Translations under genes and position numbers: made by a program
Notes under the pieces: generated by a model
Told to the model about the DNA's origin: nothing
The model's input: the letters and a program-made list of their open reading frames with translations, nothing else
Database searches by the model: none
Shown here: one piece after another, positions 53,677-63,139 of the stretch
Layout of the letters: each line of letters begins with the position of its first letter
How positions within the stretch are numbered: position 1 is the first letter of the stretch
Assembly (NCBI GenBank): GCA_041918255.1
Contig: JAYRWD010000062.1
Span: 1 to 64,000, forward strand
Direction of reading: 5' to 3'
DNA from: JAYRWD01 sp041918255
Lineage (GTDB): Bacteria; Patescibacteriota; Dojkabacteria; B142; WJKM01
DNA length: 64,000 nucleotides

Positions 53677-56352
53677 ATGAACAACATAAAGAAACGTCTT
53701 ACATTATACCTATTCTCAGTATTGGTACTTGCATCGATTCCTTGGATTTTTTTTTCAAATAGGGCAAGCACTAAAATAAGTTACATCGAAACAACTAACT
53801 TAACTCCAACTTCTTTTTCCCTTGTCTGGATAGGTCAGAAACCCAGAGATTATAAAGTAATAATATATGATAATGAGGGAAGAAAAATTGGTGAATATCA
53901 GGATGACAGAGATAAAGAAGAGGATGCTACGAAATGGATGCAGAAGACGAAGAGATATACTCATCATTTTACAATTACTCGTCTCAGTCCTGAATCTTAT
54001 TATAGTTGGGAGATTAAAGATAGATATTTCCCAACATTAGTCAAGACTGGGGTAGTCAAAACTCTCAAAGTATCCGAATCTTTAGGTGCTCCAGATCCGT
54101 CTTATGGTGTCATCTATGATACGATGGGCTTCAATGTCGGAGACGATGCGTATGTAACTATAAAGCTTATCGACTCAAAAGATGAATCCTCACAAATGGT
54201 CAGTACCTATTCTAATGAATTTGGGGCATTTTCTATCGATCTTTCAAGTATTTTGACGGAGGATTTATCAAAGATATTTGCTTACGATGAAAATGAGGCG
54301 GTTGAATCGATAAGTGTATATTCAAAGTTGGGAAGCTTCAAAAAAAATATATCTCCCAAATACGATCAACCAGTAGGGCAGATGGGGCGTGAGAACGATT
54401 TACTTCAATATAAAATATCTTCGTCAGAAAATATTCGGGGTCTTATAAATGATGGATTAACCTTGAACGCCTATGGTACCGGATCGACTTTTGTGGATCC
54501 CCAATGCAATCTTCGTGCTTGTGCTCCTTTGAGTACAGATAATGAAGTTCTTTTTGACTTCGGTGTCGGCGGTGCAGACCAGACAAGTCTTACTGAAGCA
54601 AAGAAGCACTGGTGCTATTGCTGCATATTTTGCGGGCAATCAACGTACCAAGGAACAAATGATAAATTAGTAGACCTCTGTAAGGCACAGAAAGTTGCTG
54701 ACGGTTCCACTCTTGGGGGGCCAACTTCGAAGGAGGGTACTGGTGATGGTGGGTATTGTCCAGTTGATACAGCTTCCTACAATGGTGCTTTAACGGGGTC
54801 TGATGGATCGAATGTTCCGAGGCAGCCTGATTCAGAACCTGCATCTGATCCGACACCAACTCCTATAGCTACGCCAGTGGTGGGCAATGAGGGAGATATC
54901 GGCGTGCTTACTGGCATTACCGAGAGGATAGATAGATGCCATTCGCTTTTTGTTTCGACAAATGCTGATATTTTTACAGCCACATTCAAGTCTTTATGCG
55001 GGACGCTTATGAGTACAATCCCAGAGTGGGTTTATCAAACGTATTTCGCAATGGTATCTAATAGTTTTGATTCGGCCACAATTAATATTTTTAGCGAAGA
55101 CGCGAAATGTGCGATTCAATTTGGCAACGGTTATAGTGATTTTTCCTGTATGCCGACAAATGAGTGTGAAGCAAGCAAGAAAATAGATTCGGCAAGTTTC
55201 GGATGTGCTACCAATCGAGAGGTCTGTTGTCTGAAAAAAGGGAAAACCAACGAGTATGATGATTATATGCAAAAGATTGGCAAGGCTGCATGTCTCGTGG
55301 GTTCTAATTACCCGAATTTAGCTGCAGACGCAGATGGAACTTACAATAGTAAATATTTGTGTCGTCCTAGTGCTGAGTGTGGCGAGATATTAAAGCCAGA
55401 CGGCACGACTCCGTTCACATGTTTGTCGTCAGATTTAACCTGTTGCAAATCTTCTAGCGCAGCAACACAAATATTACCCACCTCTCCAGATGATACGGCT
55501 GCCGAGATAGGAGTTGCGAGTACAACTGCTTGGATCGAATCTGGTTTTTTAAATATCGTCGGTGCGCAAAGCCTTTCTGTCACTGCTATACCTACGCAAA
55601 TTGAAAAGGGATATTATGAAGTATCCGGTGATAACATAACTACAAAATCTCTAGAGATTGAAGAGTCGGGAAGGATAATATATTTTAGTGACTTTAATGG
55701 AAATGGTAAACGTGATAGTGGCGAATCTATACTGGAACCTACTCAGCTCGAGGACATCAAGGTCAATATAAAAAAGCAAGCTGAATTGGAGTTGTATAAT
55801 ATAAATACTGGATGGAATTTGATTGCAATTCCTTTTATCCCTATTGGATTAGATGGCAAAGCGGGTCTTAAGGCTGCAGGTCTAATCGCCTTGCTGAATG
55901 AGGATGATCCAGAGATAACGCATGTGGTTACTTTTCGGGAGGGTAAGACTTTGATTTTCACCGAGAGGAAGAATGGGTTGGGTCAAAGTTTTTATTACGG
56001 GTATGATTTTAGTCTATTACCCGGAGAAGGTTATTTTATAAAATCTATGCGTCCAGGTAAGATTGCGATAAAAGGTCAAGTCTTTGACGGACCGATTGGC
56101 GTAAGAATAAACCCAGGCTGGAATTTACTGCAGTTAAAAATTTCGGAAGGTAATGAGACTTTTGCGAGTAGTATCTTGCAGAGTTCAAATGACCTTAAGC
56201 TTGACGTGATCTCAAAATGGGAGAACGGCATGTATCAGAATGTAGCCTTTAGCGGTGGGAATATCTATGGGTCAGACTTCTTAATATACAGTACCAAGGG
56301 TTATTGGGTGAGATCAACTGACAATGAATCTGTAATTTACAGGCCAGAATAG
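53677..56352 (+). CDS. giant surface protein 3: FnIII-like, Cys-rich modules, double GWNL C-terminus
   Basis: 891 residues, a shorter paralogue of the proteins at 26309 and 30705. N-terminal helix (about 8-25); FnIII-like domain (about 30-130, TSFSLVWIGQKPRDYKVI, ending THHFTITRLSPESYYSWEI); a Cys-rich region (about 275-345, HWCYCCIFCG); a P/T-rich linker (about 385-405); two similar Cys modules (CMPTNECEASKKIDS...CCLKKG and CRPSAECGEILKPDG...CCKSS); FSDFNGNGKRDSGES Ca-binding-type loop (about 670); two GWNL modules (about 710 and 810). No LRR. Own promoter region upstream. Probably cell-surface exposed. Confidence 0.85.
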   Translation: MNNIKKRLTLYLFSVLVLASIPWIFFSNRASTKISYIETTNLTPTSFSLVWIGQKPRDYKVIIYDNEGRKIGEYQDDRDKEEDATKWMQKTKRYTHHFTITRLSPESYYSWEIKDRYFPTLVKTGVVKTLKVSESLGAPDPSYGVIYDTMGFNVGDDAYVTIKLIDSKDESSQMVSTYSNEFGAFSIDLSSILTEDLSKIFAYDENEAVESISVYSKLGSFKKNISPKYDQPVGQMGRENDLLQYKISSSENIRGLINDGLTLNAYGTGSTFVDPQCNLRACAPLSTDNEVLFDFGVGGADQTSLTEAKKHWCYCCIFCGQSTYQGTNDKLVDLCKAQKVADGSTLGGPTSKEGTGDGGYCPVDTASYNGALTGSDGSNVPRQPDSEPASDPTPTPIATPVVGNEGDIGVLTGITERIDRCHSLFVSTNADIFTATFKSLCGTLMSTIPEWVYQTYFAMVSNSFDSATINIFSEDAKCAIQFGNGYSDFSCMPTNECEASKKIDSASFGCATNREVCCLKKGKTNEYDDYMQKIGKAACLVGSNYPNLAADADGTYNSKYLCRPSAECGEILKPDGTTPFTCLSSDLTCCKSSSAATQILPTSPDDTAAEIGVASTTAWIESGFLNIVGAQSLSVTAIPTQIEKGYYEVSGDNITTKSLEIEESGRIIYFSDFNGNGKRDSGESILEPTQLEDIKVNIKKQAELELYNINTGWNLIAIPFIPIGLDGKAGLKAAGLIALLNEDDPEITHVVTFREGKTLIFTERKNGLGQSFYYGYDFSLLPGEGYFIKSMRPGKIAIKGQVFDGPIGVRINPGWNLLQLKISEGNETFASSILQSSNDLKLDVISKWENGMYQNVAFSGGNIYGSDFLIYSTKGYWVRSTDNESVIYRPE

Positions 56353-56381
56353 CGGACCAACATTTATCAGCCCTATAGTAC

Positions 56382-56410
56382 TTGACAAACTGCGTAATCT
56401 CTGGTAAACT
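56382..56410 (+). promoter_or_regulatory. strong sigma70-type promoter
   Basis: TTGACA (56382-56387), 17-bp spacer, TAAACT (56405-56410), 33 bp before the ATG at 56444. Confidence 0.7.
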
Positions 56411-56443
56411 TAATTATAGAATTAAATTATTATACTTTATAAA

Positions 56444-56815
56444 ATGAGCTGGGGTGAAAACAGACAAGACGTTTATGAAATTCCGAGAAAAACTGCAGCT
56501 GTTGGTGGAGCAATTTTAACCCTCGTTGGAGCATTGATAGCAAGTTTCACGCCTCAAATTCAGATAAATCAAAAACCTGGCAAGGGACTTAGATATGATG
56601 CAGCAATTACTGATTCTGGGGATACAGGGGGTAAATTTGATCCAGAAGCTTATGATGAATATTTACGAAATCGTGCGAGTGGCAGTGCAAACAATGACAT
56701 TGAGGAGCAAAAGATACCAAAGGTGGACGATGGGACTCCTCAGTTAGAGGGTCCTCAATCTAATGATGGTAATGGAGGTTCTAGTTATGTTGAGCCGGAA
56801 ATACCACTACCTTAG
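56444..56815 (+). CDS. hypothetical single-pass membrane protein with acidic tail
   Basis: 123 residues: a short polar start (MSWGENRQDVYEIPRK), one membrane helix (about 18-38, AAVGGAILTLVGALIASF) and an acidic, proline- and glycine-rich tail of about 80 residues that looks disordered. No family recognised. Preceded by a near-consensus promoter and followed by a terminator, so it is probably a well-expressed single-gene unit. Confidence 0.6.
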   Translation: MSWGENRQDVYEIPRKTAAVGGAILTLVGALIASFTPQIQINQKPGKGLRYDAAITDSGDTGGKFDPEAYDEYLRNRASGSANNDIEEQKIPKVDDGTPQLEGPQSNDGNGGSSYVEPEIPLP

Positions 56816-56859
56816 TCATAGTTAGTTAATAAAGGTCAAGTCTGACGATAGATAATTCA

Positions 56860-56896
56860 AGATGGGCTTTAGCATAACTATAGCCCATCTTTTTAT
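56860..56896 (+). terminator. intrinsic terminator
   Basis: agatgggct (56860-56868) pairs with agcccatct (56882-56890), followed by TTTTTATT. It ends the unit of the gene at 56444, in the gap before the convergent gene at 56912. Confidence 0.85.
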
Positions 56897-56911
56897 TAAT
56901 GGTGTCATCTT

Positions 56912-58312
56912 CTAGGATCTGTGAGAGACCAATGACTTTAATTTCCCAAAACCTGCAATAAAATTCCCTAGCTTGGTATTCGAAGGAAGCGAAGCAATAT
57001 CATCAGAACTCTGACACCAAAAGTCGTTGAAGCTTTTGTGATAGTCCAATAAAGACGTCAGGAATTCCTGCGCGTACTTCGGCCCACTCTGTGAGAACAA
57101 ATCTTTCAGCCGGTCAAATGTTATTGTATATAGAGGCGCTGTGCTAGGTTCGCCGCTGTAAAAGTTACCATCTTGGTTATATCCGGGGTGCGTGTGCATT
57201 GTAAGGTGAGTTAGCGCAAGTGCTTGAGCTAGACGTGGGTGGAAACCTAACTGCAAACAAACATATTCGATGGCTTCCGGTGAAATATGATGATTTTGTG
57301 AGAACTGAGTTTGTGATATTTTTAGTGCCTCCAATATCTGTGCTTGAATCCCGACTACTAAGGTTCTTTTGACTTTTTCCATTGTCTCTGCAGGGCGAGA
57401 GGCATAGAGAGGATCTTTATCTAATTCATTCAACGGTATTTTACGTCCCTGGAAAACAACGGGCTTATGTTTTGAATTAAACGCAGAAATTGCGGTATTC
57501 ATTTGATGCCCAGTCCTAGCTCCCCCGTGATAGATATTTTTTAATGCGGCCCGACCAGTAAGGGGCATAGTAAATCCGCTTGGTGGGTTGAAGGCGTTTT
57601 GAGGATCGCTATGTAATAGTGTTATGACTTCAGAAGCTATCTCTACTGAGGGGAATTCTTGAGGCGAATACTCCGGATGTTTTATTCGTATGAGCTCTAA
57701 TAACTTTTGTTGTGTGGATGGAGGTAGTGGGGGAATGTTTAGCAGAGCCATAATGTCTTGATCAGAATACCCCTGCGGTCGGGCAGCTGAAAGGTGAGCA
57801 GTTAATGCTGGCAATGCATATGTCGCATAGATAAAGTTTACATCTGCAACTCTTCCTTGAGGGAGAATGGCACTTACGCGTTGGAGGATACGTTGATGTA
57901 CATTAGGATCTAAAACCCCTTCCGCTCGGGCAATTTCTAACGCAATTTCATCGGGGGTACCCCATAAAGATCGTGACAAAAGATCAATCCTGCCATCCGT
58001 AAGTAGATTTGGATTCCGTAATTCTTCTAGCTGTCGAGTTAAAGTTGCTATTGTTGCTCCTTGCTGTTGAAGCTGAAGTCTCGCTTCTTCCAAGAGTCTT
58101 TGACTTTCGGTCCCTGCAGCGTTCGCTGTGCGAAGTTGACCTTCTAACTGTCTTATAGTTGCAGCATCATTTCTGATTGTTTCCCCTTGAGATACGATAT
58201 GCCGCTGTAGTGAATTATTAGTAGCTGTTGTGTCTTCAACCTCCTGTTTTAATGCCTTAATATCTGCATTAAGTTGTGCTATTATGCTAGTTTCTGAAGC
58301 TTCTGTGGCCAT
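56912..58312 (-). CDS. hypothetical protein with long N-terminal coiled coil
   Basis: 466 residues, not recognised. Residues about 8-100 form a coiled coil (IAQLNADIKALKQEVEDTTA, LRTANAAGTESQRLLEEARL, then QLQQQGATIATLTRQLEELR). The remaining 360 residues are mostly helical, with several proline-rich turns (NIPPLPPSTQQKLLELIRIK). There is no signal peptide, so it should be cytosolic; it could be a scaffold. Divergently oriented to the five-gene operon starting at 58410, with which it may share a regulatory region of about 100 bp. Confidence 0.7.
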   Translation of the reverse strand: MATEASETSIIAQLNADIKALKQEVEDTTATNNSLQRHIVSQGETIRNDAATIRQLEGQLRTANAAGTESQRLLEEARLQLQQQGATIATLTRQLEELRNPNLLTDGRIDLLSRSLWGTPDEIALEIARAEGVLDPNVHQRILQRVSAILPQGRVADVNFIYATYALPALTAHLSAARPQGYSDQDIMALLNIPPLPPSTQQKLLELIRIKHPEYSPQEFPSVEIASEVITLLHSDPQNAFNPPSGFTMPLTGRAALKNIYHGGARTGHQMNTAISAFNSKHKPVVFQGRKIPLNELDKDPLYASRPAETMEKVKRTLVVGIQAQILEALKISQTQFSQNHHISPEAIEYVCLQLGFHPRLAQALALTHLTMHTHPGYNQDGNFYSGEPSTAPLYTITFDRLKDLFSQSGPKYAQEFLTSLLDYHKSFNDFWCQSSDDIASLPSNTKLGNFIAGFGKLKSLVSHRS

Positions 58313-58409
58313 GGCTGTGTTTTAATTAAGGAATTGTTTTATTAAATTTATACTCGTCAAATTCTATGATATTATTGATCTAGTATAAATATATTTAAGA
58401 ATTTTTACA

Positions 58410-59564
58410 ATGTCTGGAAGCGAACAATATTATGCTTTGGTAAATCCCGAAACTCGAATTGGAAAGGGTCCGAGTTTATTGGAACGAGTCGCAGGCTCTA
58501 CTGGCGCCATGCTAAGGTCTCCTTTCTCTGCACCTTCGGACCATTACCTAGAAGAGCGCCTAGAAGCGACAGGAAAGGGGTTGGAGGCCACAGCGGATAT
58601 GCTTCCTGGAGGAGCTAACTTGGCCCAAATGCAAGCCAAAGGGGAAATTCCTTTTGACCTGCAAACCGAAACGAAAGAAAGCAAGATCGTTAAAGCACTA
58701 GGAATGGCAGGGCTCGGATTCTTGGCATCTGGTATGAATCCTGTTGGACTCTCATTGGGGGCACTACCCTTCTTTTTCTCAGATAGAGGACGTAGAGCGG
58801 GCAGAGATTTCGTCGATCCATATAGCGCTAAAGCAGGCTTGGCGACAGATAAAGCTCGAATAGGTGATATGCAAGCCTCACTAGACAAGCCACTCGAGAG
58901 GGGAACGATAAAGGTTCCGTATCCAAATCTACTGAAATTAATTCCTCCGAGCATGTGGGGAGGTGCTTTGCTTGGTGGGCTTATGGGTGGAATAGTTGGT
59001 GGGACTCCGTTTGGATCTATGGTGGGTAGGCTTTTGGGAGACCCATCTGTTGGTAAGTATGCTTTGTACGGTGCTTTGTTAGGACCGGCATTGTCAAACT
59101 TTAATGTAGCTTCATTGTCAAGTGCTTGGCAGGCTGTACTCGCTAGAACTCCTCCCGGAAGAGCGGGGGGAGGAGGAGGAGGTACTGGTGGTGGTGGGGG
59201 GGGTGGGGTTAGTATAGGAGCAATGTTGGGAGGAGCAATAGGTCCTTTTATAGATATTGGAATTTATGCCGCATGGCACGCAGGTACAGTAGCTTTGCTA
59301 GGTTTAGTAACCGGGTACAATATTGTAGTACAGGGATTTGGGGGTATTTCAAGTACTTTTACGTCGCATTGGAAAGACATGTCAGGGACGCATGATGTAA
59401 AGGGTCCGGATGGTAATACGATTAGAGTACCCGACCACCCGAATATCAAACAATTGGTACTAAAGGAGCCAGGGTTTATTTACGCTGCTCGACAAAGAAA
59501 CCGTGCGAATCAAATAGCGGTGAGAATGGATCATATCGCGCGAAAGTATCAGTTGGCTGTTTAG
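58410..59564 (+). CDS. five-gene operon protein A: Gly-rich multi-helix membrane protein
   Basis: 384 residues, not recognised. Polar N-terminus (about 1-85), then hydrophobic, glycine-rich segments: GMAGLGFLASGMNPVGLSLG (about 95-120), WGGALLGGLMGGIVGGTPFG (about 185-205, a glycine-zipper-like pattern), and GAMLGGAIGPFIDIGIYAAW (about 272-292), with a Gly-only linker (about 253-268) between them. The C-terminus is basic (ARQRNRANQIAVRMDHIARK). It opens a cluster of five same-strand genes with gaps of 18, 22 and 59 bp and a final 8-bp overlap. A pore- or vesicle-like membrane role is speculation. Confidence 0.65.
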   Translation: MSGSEQYYALVNPETRIGKGPSLLERVAGSTGAMLRSPFSAPSDHYLEERLEATGKGLEATADMLPGGANLAQMQAKGEIPFDLQTETKESKIVKALGMAGLGFLASGMNPVGLSLGALPFFFSDRGRRAGRDFVDPYSAKAGLATDKARIGDMQASLDKPLERGTIKVPYPNLLKLIPPSMWGGALLGGLMGGIVGGTPFGSMVGRLLGDPSVGKYALYGALLGPALSNFNVASLSSAWQAVLARTPPGRAGGGGGGTGGGGGGGVSIGAMLGGAIGPFIDIGIYAAWHAGTVALLGLVTGYNIVVQGFGGISSTFTSHWKDMSGTHDVKGPDGNTIRVPDHPNIKQLVLKEPGFIYAARQRNRANQIAVRMDHIARKYQLAV

Positions 59565-59582
59565 AATGAATAAAAAAATAAC

Positions 59583-60077
59583 ATGGAGTACGTGGTAATT
59601 GTTCAATTTGTACTACAATTAATAGTTGAAAGGGACTTGGAATTAAAAAAAGAACAGGTTGATGATGTTGTGAAGGCGGAATTTGTGGAGTTGTTTCTTG
59701 AGAAATTAGCTTATATTATTTCTCAGTCGTTAGTACAGATTAAACCAAATATTCTTGACGGGGATATCGGATCAAATTTCAAAGTAACGGAAGAAGATCT
59801 AAAAAGAATCGGATTTGGTAATGCGGATATTTTGAACAAAACATTTGACCTTCTGTTTCTTTTTCAAGAAGAACCACATCTTTATGATGATTTCCTTGAA
59901 GCATTGGATGAAAAAATGTATGCTTGGTTTGTGGAGATCATGGATGAAGTAGGCAATCGAAAAGATCAGATTCTGAATGCTCGTATTGCAAAATACCTTA
60001 TTGGGGCCGGAGACGATCTTTTAGAGTTACAAAAATGGTACAATAAATCATTGAATTCAATTCTACTCGATGAGTAA
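59583..60077 (+). CDS. five-gene operon protein B: small acidic helical protein
   Basis: 164 residues, not recognised. Acidic and helical, no signal peptide: ELKKEQVDDVVKAEFVELFL, FQEEPHLYDDFLEALDEKMY, and a C-terminal helix ELQKWYNKSLNSILLDE. It follows protein A by 18 bp. The acidic character suggests binding to a basic partner, perhaps the basic C-terminus of A or E; that is inference. Confidence 0.6.
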   Translation: MEYVVIVQFVLQLIVERDLELKKEQVDDVVKAEFVELFLEKLAYIISQSLVQIKPNILDGDIGSNFKVTEEDLKRIGFGNADILNKTFDLLFLFQEEPHLYDDFLEALDEKMYAWFVEIMDEVGNRKDQILNARIAKYLIGAGDDLLELQKWYNKSLNSILLDE

Positions 60078-60099
60078 AATAAATTATTAAATAACATGA

Positions 60100-60453
60100 A
60101 TGGATAATAATTCAGGAGTTGCTACTGATTTACATAATCAGAGCGTAATAAAGCAAATGGATGGAGGTACCCCTAGTGCCTTAGCAGCATTTTTGGATTC
60201 AATTATGCGCACGGGTTCATCGAAGGATGGAAAGGTGTTGTCAGTATTGGACGGTCGAGGCCTGGTAAAGGATATTAGGATCTTGGATCCGATGTTGATA
60301 AATAGGGAGAATCTTGAACTGATGATTAGTGATATTATTGAATCAACAACGAAAGCTCATGATGAACTGACGATATATTTGAAATCAGATGAGGTCATGC
60401 AAAGATTAGAGCAGATTTTAGAAAAAAATGAAAAAATTGTAGGAAAAGTTTAG
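60100..60453 (+). CDS. five-gene operon protein C: small helical protein
   Basis: 117 residues, not recognised. Begins MDNNSGVATDLHNQSVIKQM; a short mixed middle with an SVLDGRGLVKDIRILDP motif and a C-terminal coiled-coil-like helix (LKSDEVMQRLEQILEKNEKI). ATG 60100 is used because the ATG four bases upstream reaches a stop after three codons. Follows B by 22 bp. Confidence 0.55.
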   Translation: MDNNSGVATDLHNQSVIKQMDGGTPSALAAFLDSIMRTGSSKDGKVLSVLDGRGLVKDIRILDPMLINRENLELMISDIIESTTKAHDELTIYLKSDEVMQRLEQILEKNEKIVGKV

Positions 60454-60512
60454 GCTTCTACTAACAGATCTATCTCTGACTTATTTCTTAATGTTTTAAT
60501 CGGAAGGTTAAT

Positions 60513-60998
60513 ATGTTCACCGATAATGCTTCGAAAAATACCGAACCAAGAGATTTGTCAACAGTACAAATACTTATGGAAGAGATAAAATTTATGCGAC
60601 CAATATTAGATTGTTTGGGTTATAGTAACGAAGAAGGGACTGTGGCATTAGAAACTTTTGTTTATGAAATTGAGATTAATGCGCTCGCAAATATGGTAGA
60701 AAAATCTCCCGCTGATATCAAGGAAACGTTTTCTGGATTTGAGGGAAATGAAAAATTGTCCGATAAAGATGTTGAGGCAATCAGACAATTGGTTAATTCA
60801 GCCAAATTCAATTCTAATGATATAGTGGAATTTTATAGGGATGCTGTCGATTTTGTAATTGGTGGTTTTTTATCTGATGTAGTATCAGTAATCGGTCCTA
60901 GTTTGGTAAAAAAAATCAAACAGATAATTGAAGAGAGAAAGACCGAGAAAAGAAATTTTGCAATTAAATTATTGGATAAGGATAAAACCAATGGCTAA
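60513..60998 (+). CDS. five-gene operon protein D: small acidic helical protein
   Basis: 161 residues, not recognised. Acidic in the first 110 residues (SPADIKETFSGFEGNEKLSD), then a hydrophobic helix (FVIGGFLSDVVSVIGPSLVK) and a basic end (EERKTEKRNFAIKLLDKDK). It resembles B in size and acidity, although no direct sequence match is obvious. Its stop overlaps the start of E by 8 bp. Confidence 0.6.
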   Translation: MFTDNASKNTEPRDLSTVQILMEEIKFMRPILDCLGYSNEEGTVALETFVYEIEINALANMVEKSPADIKETFSGFEGNEKLSDKDVEAIRQLVNSAKFNSNDIVEFYRDAVDFVIGGFLSDVVSVIGPSLVKKIKQIIEERKTEKRNFAIKLLDKDKTNG

Positions 60999-61920
60999 GG
61001 AAGCAGACCCTATGTTTATCAATCCTAAACAAATGGGCGGTAGGCTAGGTGTGCCCATGGGGGAATTGTTAAACGAAAATGTGCAAAACCTAAAATCAAA
61101 TAGATATTTAGAGTGGAGAAGACGTATTGCATTCGGATCAAAAATTGCTGCTTTGGGGCTCACGTTATCTGGTATTGTTCCGGAAGCTCAGACTGGGTTT
61201 CAAAATTTTGGAAGTTTGGGGTCAGCTTTAATAGATGTAGCAAAGACGACAAATACTGGAACAATCGGTAATGTTGCTTCGGCACTAACTCAGCCCGAAG
61301 TATTTCGTTCTCTTGCTGGTGCTGGTTTGTGGACTCTAACGAGGGGTAGAGAAATGGATGAAAATAGAATGGAAGCCGTTGTATTGGGTTCAGATGATGC
61401 GGCATCTAGACCGTCTTCCAAATGGGCTACTTTGAGGAGCGCTTTAAGCCTTGATTTGTTCACAGCCGCTCATCATAAAGCAGCGGCGAGCGGTACCGAT
61501 TTTTTGAGAAAGTGGGGAAAAAGTCCGCAGACAATCCGTACAGCGACTGAATTTGCCGAGGAGGCATTAAATAAACCCCACATGAAAATATTACGTGCAA
61601 TGAAAAGATATGGTCCATGGTTGGAATTGGGACTTTCTGCAGCGGGTTTAGCTTACCTCGGGGGTACGCCTGCGCTTTCTCCGGATGTGGTATCTAATTT
61701 GAAGCTACTAGCGACGGGAGCTGCTATACATGGAGGCATTGGAGTTGCCGTGGGGGGGGATGCTTATGCGTTGTTCCTTGACAGATATGCAAAAACTATA
61801 AGGAGGCAGATTGCCTTGTCGGCTGACTCTTTTGTCCCCCCAGATAAACCAAAACAAAGAAAGTCAGCATATAATACGCAGGGATTTAGATCATATTTCG
61901 CTTTTAGTGGAGGAGGTTAG
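60991..61920 (+). CDS. five-gene operon protein E: Ala/Gly-rich membrane protein
   Basis: 309 residues from ATG 60991 (MAKEADPMFINPKQMGGRLG); this start overlaps D by 8 bp, whereas the frame upstream only repeats D's coding DNA. Hydrophobic segments: FGSKIAALGLTLSGIVPEAQ (about 48-66), a middle SLAGAGLWTL, and WLELGLSAAGLAYLGGTPAL plus GAAIHGGIGVAVGGDAYALF near the C-terminus. Basic N-terminal and C-terminal ends (LEWRRRIAF; KPKQRKSAYN). Like protein A it has glycine-rich helices and no signal peptide. Last gene of the operon. Confidence 0.65.
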   Translation: MAKEADPMFINPKQMGGRLGVPMGELLNENVQNLKSNRYLEWRRRIAFGSKIAALGLTLSGIVPEAQTGFQNFGSLGSALIDVAKTTNTGTIGNVASALTQPEVFRSLAGAGLWTLTRGREMDENRMEAVVLGSDDAASRPSSKWATLRSALSLDLFTAAHHKAAASGTDFLRKWGKSPQTIRTATEFAEEALNKPHMKILRAMKRYGPWLELGLSAAGLAYLGGTPALSPDVVSNLKLLATGAAIHGGIGVAVGGDAYALFLDRYAKTIRRQIALSADSFVPPDKPKQRKSAYNTQGFRSYFAFSGGG

Positions 61921-61943
61921 ACTCTTTCGGGCAAACAAATCGC

Positions 61944-62888
61944 TCAGTAACCTGGGGTGGGCGTTGGTGTCACCGTAGGGAGAAGTCCGCCAAATATACT
62001 TGATATGCCACCGCTCCTTCCTGAAGGTATAGTCGTTTGATTATGCGCGGTCTGTGCGGCATCAACTACTGCATCTATGGCAAGCTCAATGAGAGCGGTA
62101 TCTGAGTAACCGTAAGATTCATAAAGAGCTCGTAGAGAGTCTTGAATTTGTGCCTCCAGTTGCGTTCTTGAGGTAATTGGAACTTCTGTACCTGTAGAAG
62201 TATCAACTGCAGTACCATCAATAAAAGCATTAATGTGTCCATTTAAGGCTGCTATTCTCAGTGCTTTCTGACCATTAGCTGGATCTCCCAAAAACAACGG
62301 AAGCGTTTGCATGCTCGGATAATATAATGCTGCTATCTCGGGATGCGCTTCTTCAAATGCCTTGAGTTGTTCAGACATAGCTGTGTCCGGTACAGCAGCT
62401 TCTGCTGACGAAGCTGCTGCAGCTGCGTCAAGTTGAGGTTTAATTATCCCTTCTACGCTATCCTTTACTTGTTCTGCAGCGTTTCTTGGTATGGCTATGA
62501 GCTGCGCCGCTGCCTGGCCAGCAACAATTATGGGTGGGGCAAGACCTTCAGTAATAACTTTATTAGCAGTACCTAGCGTCGCTCCTCCTGCATCTGTCAG
62601 GGTATCAGCTGCATTAGCTCCTGCTTGAACAACATTAGCTGCGGCCCCGCCTACCTCCGCTCCCGCTTTAATTGCGTCAGCTCCTGCTTCAAGTGCATCA
62701 GCCTCGGCAGCAACTATAGGAAAGGGGGTATCTGGAGAGGTACACGCCGATAAGACAGGTACTGCGAGTCCTGCAAGGGTCAAAGTTCTCCAATTTTTTT
62801 GTAACCACTCTACTATTCGAGACCCTCCTCGACGGTTTTCTGGCGTAGGGTTTTGCGTGCTAATTTCCAACATAATGGATGATATCAA
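61944..62888 (-). CDS. putative lipoprotein, Ala-rich
   Basis: 314 residues (309 from the second ATG at 62873). A basic, Arg-containing N-terminus is followed by a hydrophobic core LTLAGLAVPVLSAC; LSAC is a good lipobox, with the lipid-bearing cysteine near residue 49. The unusually long n-region (about 35 residues) is odd. Next comes an alanine-rich amphipathic stretch (EADALEAGADAIKAGAEVGG, GANAADTLTDAGG), and the C-terminus ends in a P/T-rich tail. Convergent with the five-gene operon. Function unknown. Confidence 0.65.
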   Translation of the reverse strand: MISSIMLEISTQNPTPENRRGGSRIVEWLQKNWRTLTLAGLAVPVLSACTSPDTPFPIVAAEADALEAGADAIKAGAEVGGAAANVVQAGANAADTLTDAGGATLGTANKVITEGLAPPIIVAGQAAAQLIAIPRNAAEQVKDSVEGIIKPQLDAAAAASSAEAAVPDTAMSEQLKAFEEAHPEIAALYYPSMQTLPLFLGDPANGQKALRIAALNGHINAFIDGTAVDTSTGTEVPITSRTQLEAQIQDSLRALYESYGYSDTALIELAIDAVVDAAQTAHNQTTIPSGRSGGISSIFGGLLPTVTPTPTPGY

Positions 62889-62953
62889 AAGATATGTGCA
62901 AATATATTAAATATTATAGCAATATTGTTCATTTGTCAATTTTGCAATATCTT

Positions 62954-63139
62954 TTATGTCAAATGCGACAAAAATATTTTCACTTCAGTTAATGTTGTCT
63001 GATTAGCACCGCATTCGGCGAAATTTGAAAATATTTTATCGTCAGTACTAAGTTGTGTGCAAACACTCAGATTATACCGTGCATCTACGAATGTAAAATC
63101 TGTACCAGAAACGTTCAAAGTTAGATCATCATTAATCAA
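62954..63139 (-). pseudogene. fragment of a surface-protein gene (paralogue of 53677-56352)
   Basis: 61 codons: INDDLTLNVSGTDFTFVDAR, then YNLSVCTQLSTDDKIF and CGANQTTLTEVK. It matches residues about 254-305 of surface protein 3 (INDGLTLNAYGTGSTFVDPQ ... GGADQTSLTEAK). It has no signal sequence and stops soon after, so it is an internal fragment. It overlaps the 3' end of the SecA-like gene by 8 bp. Confidence 0.8.
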
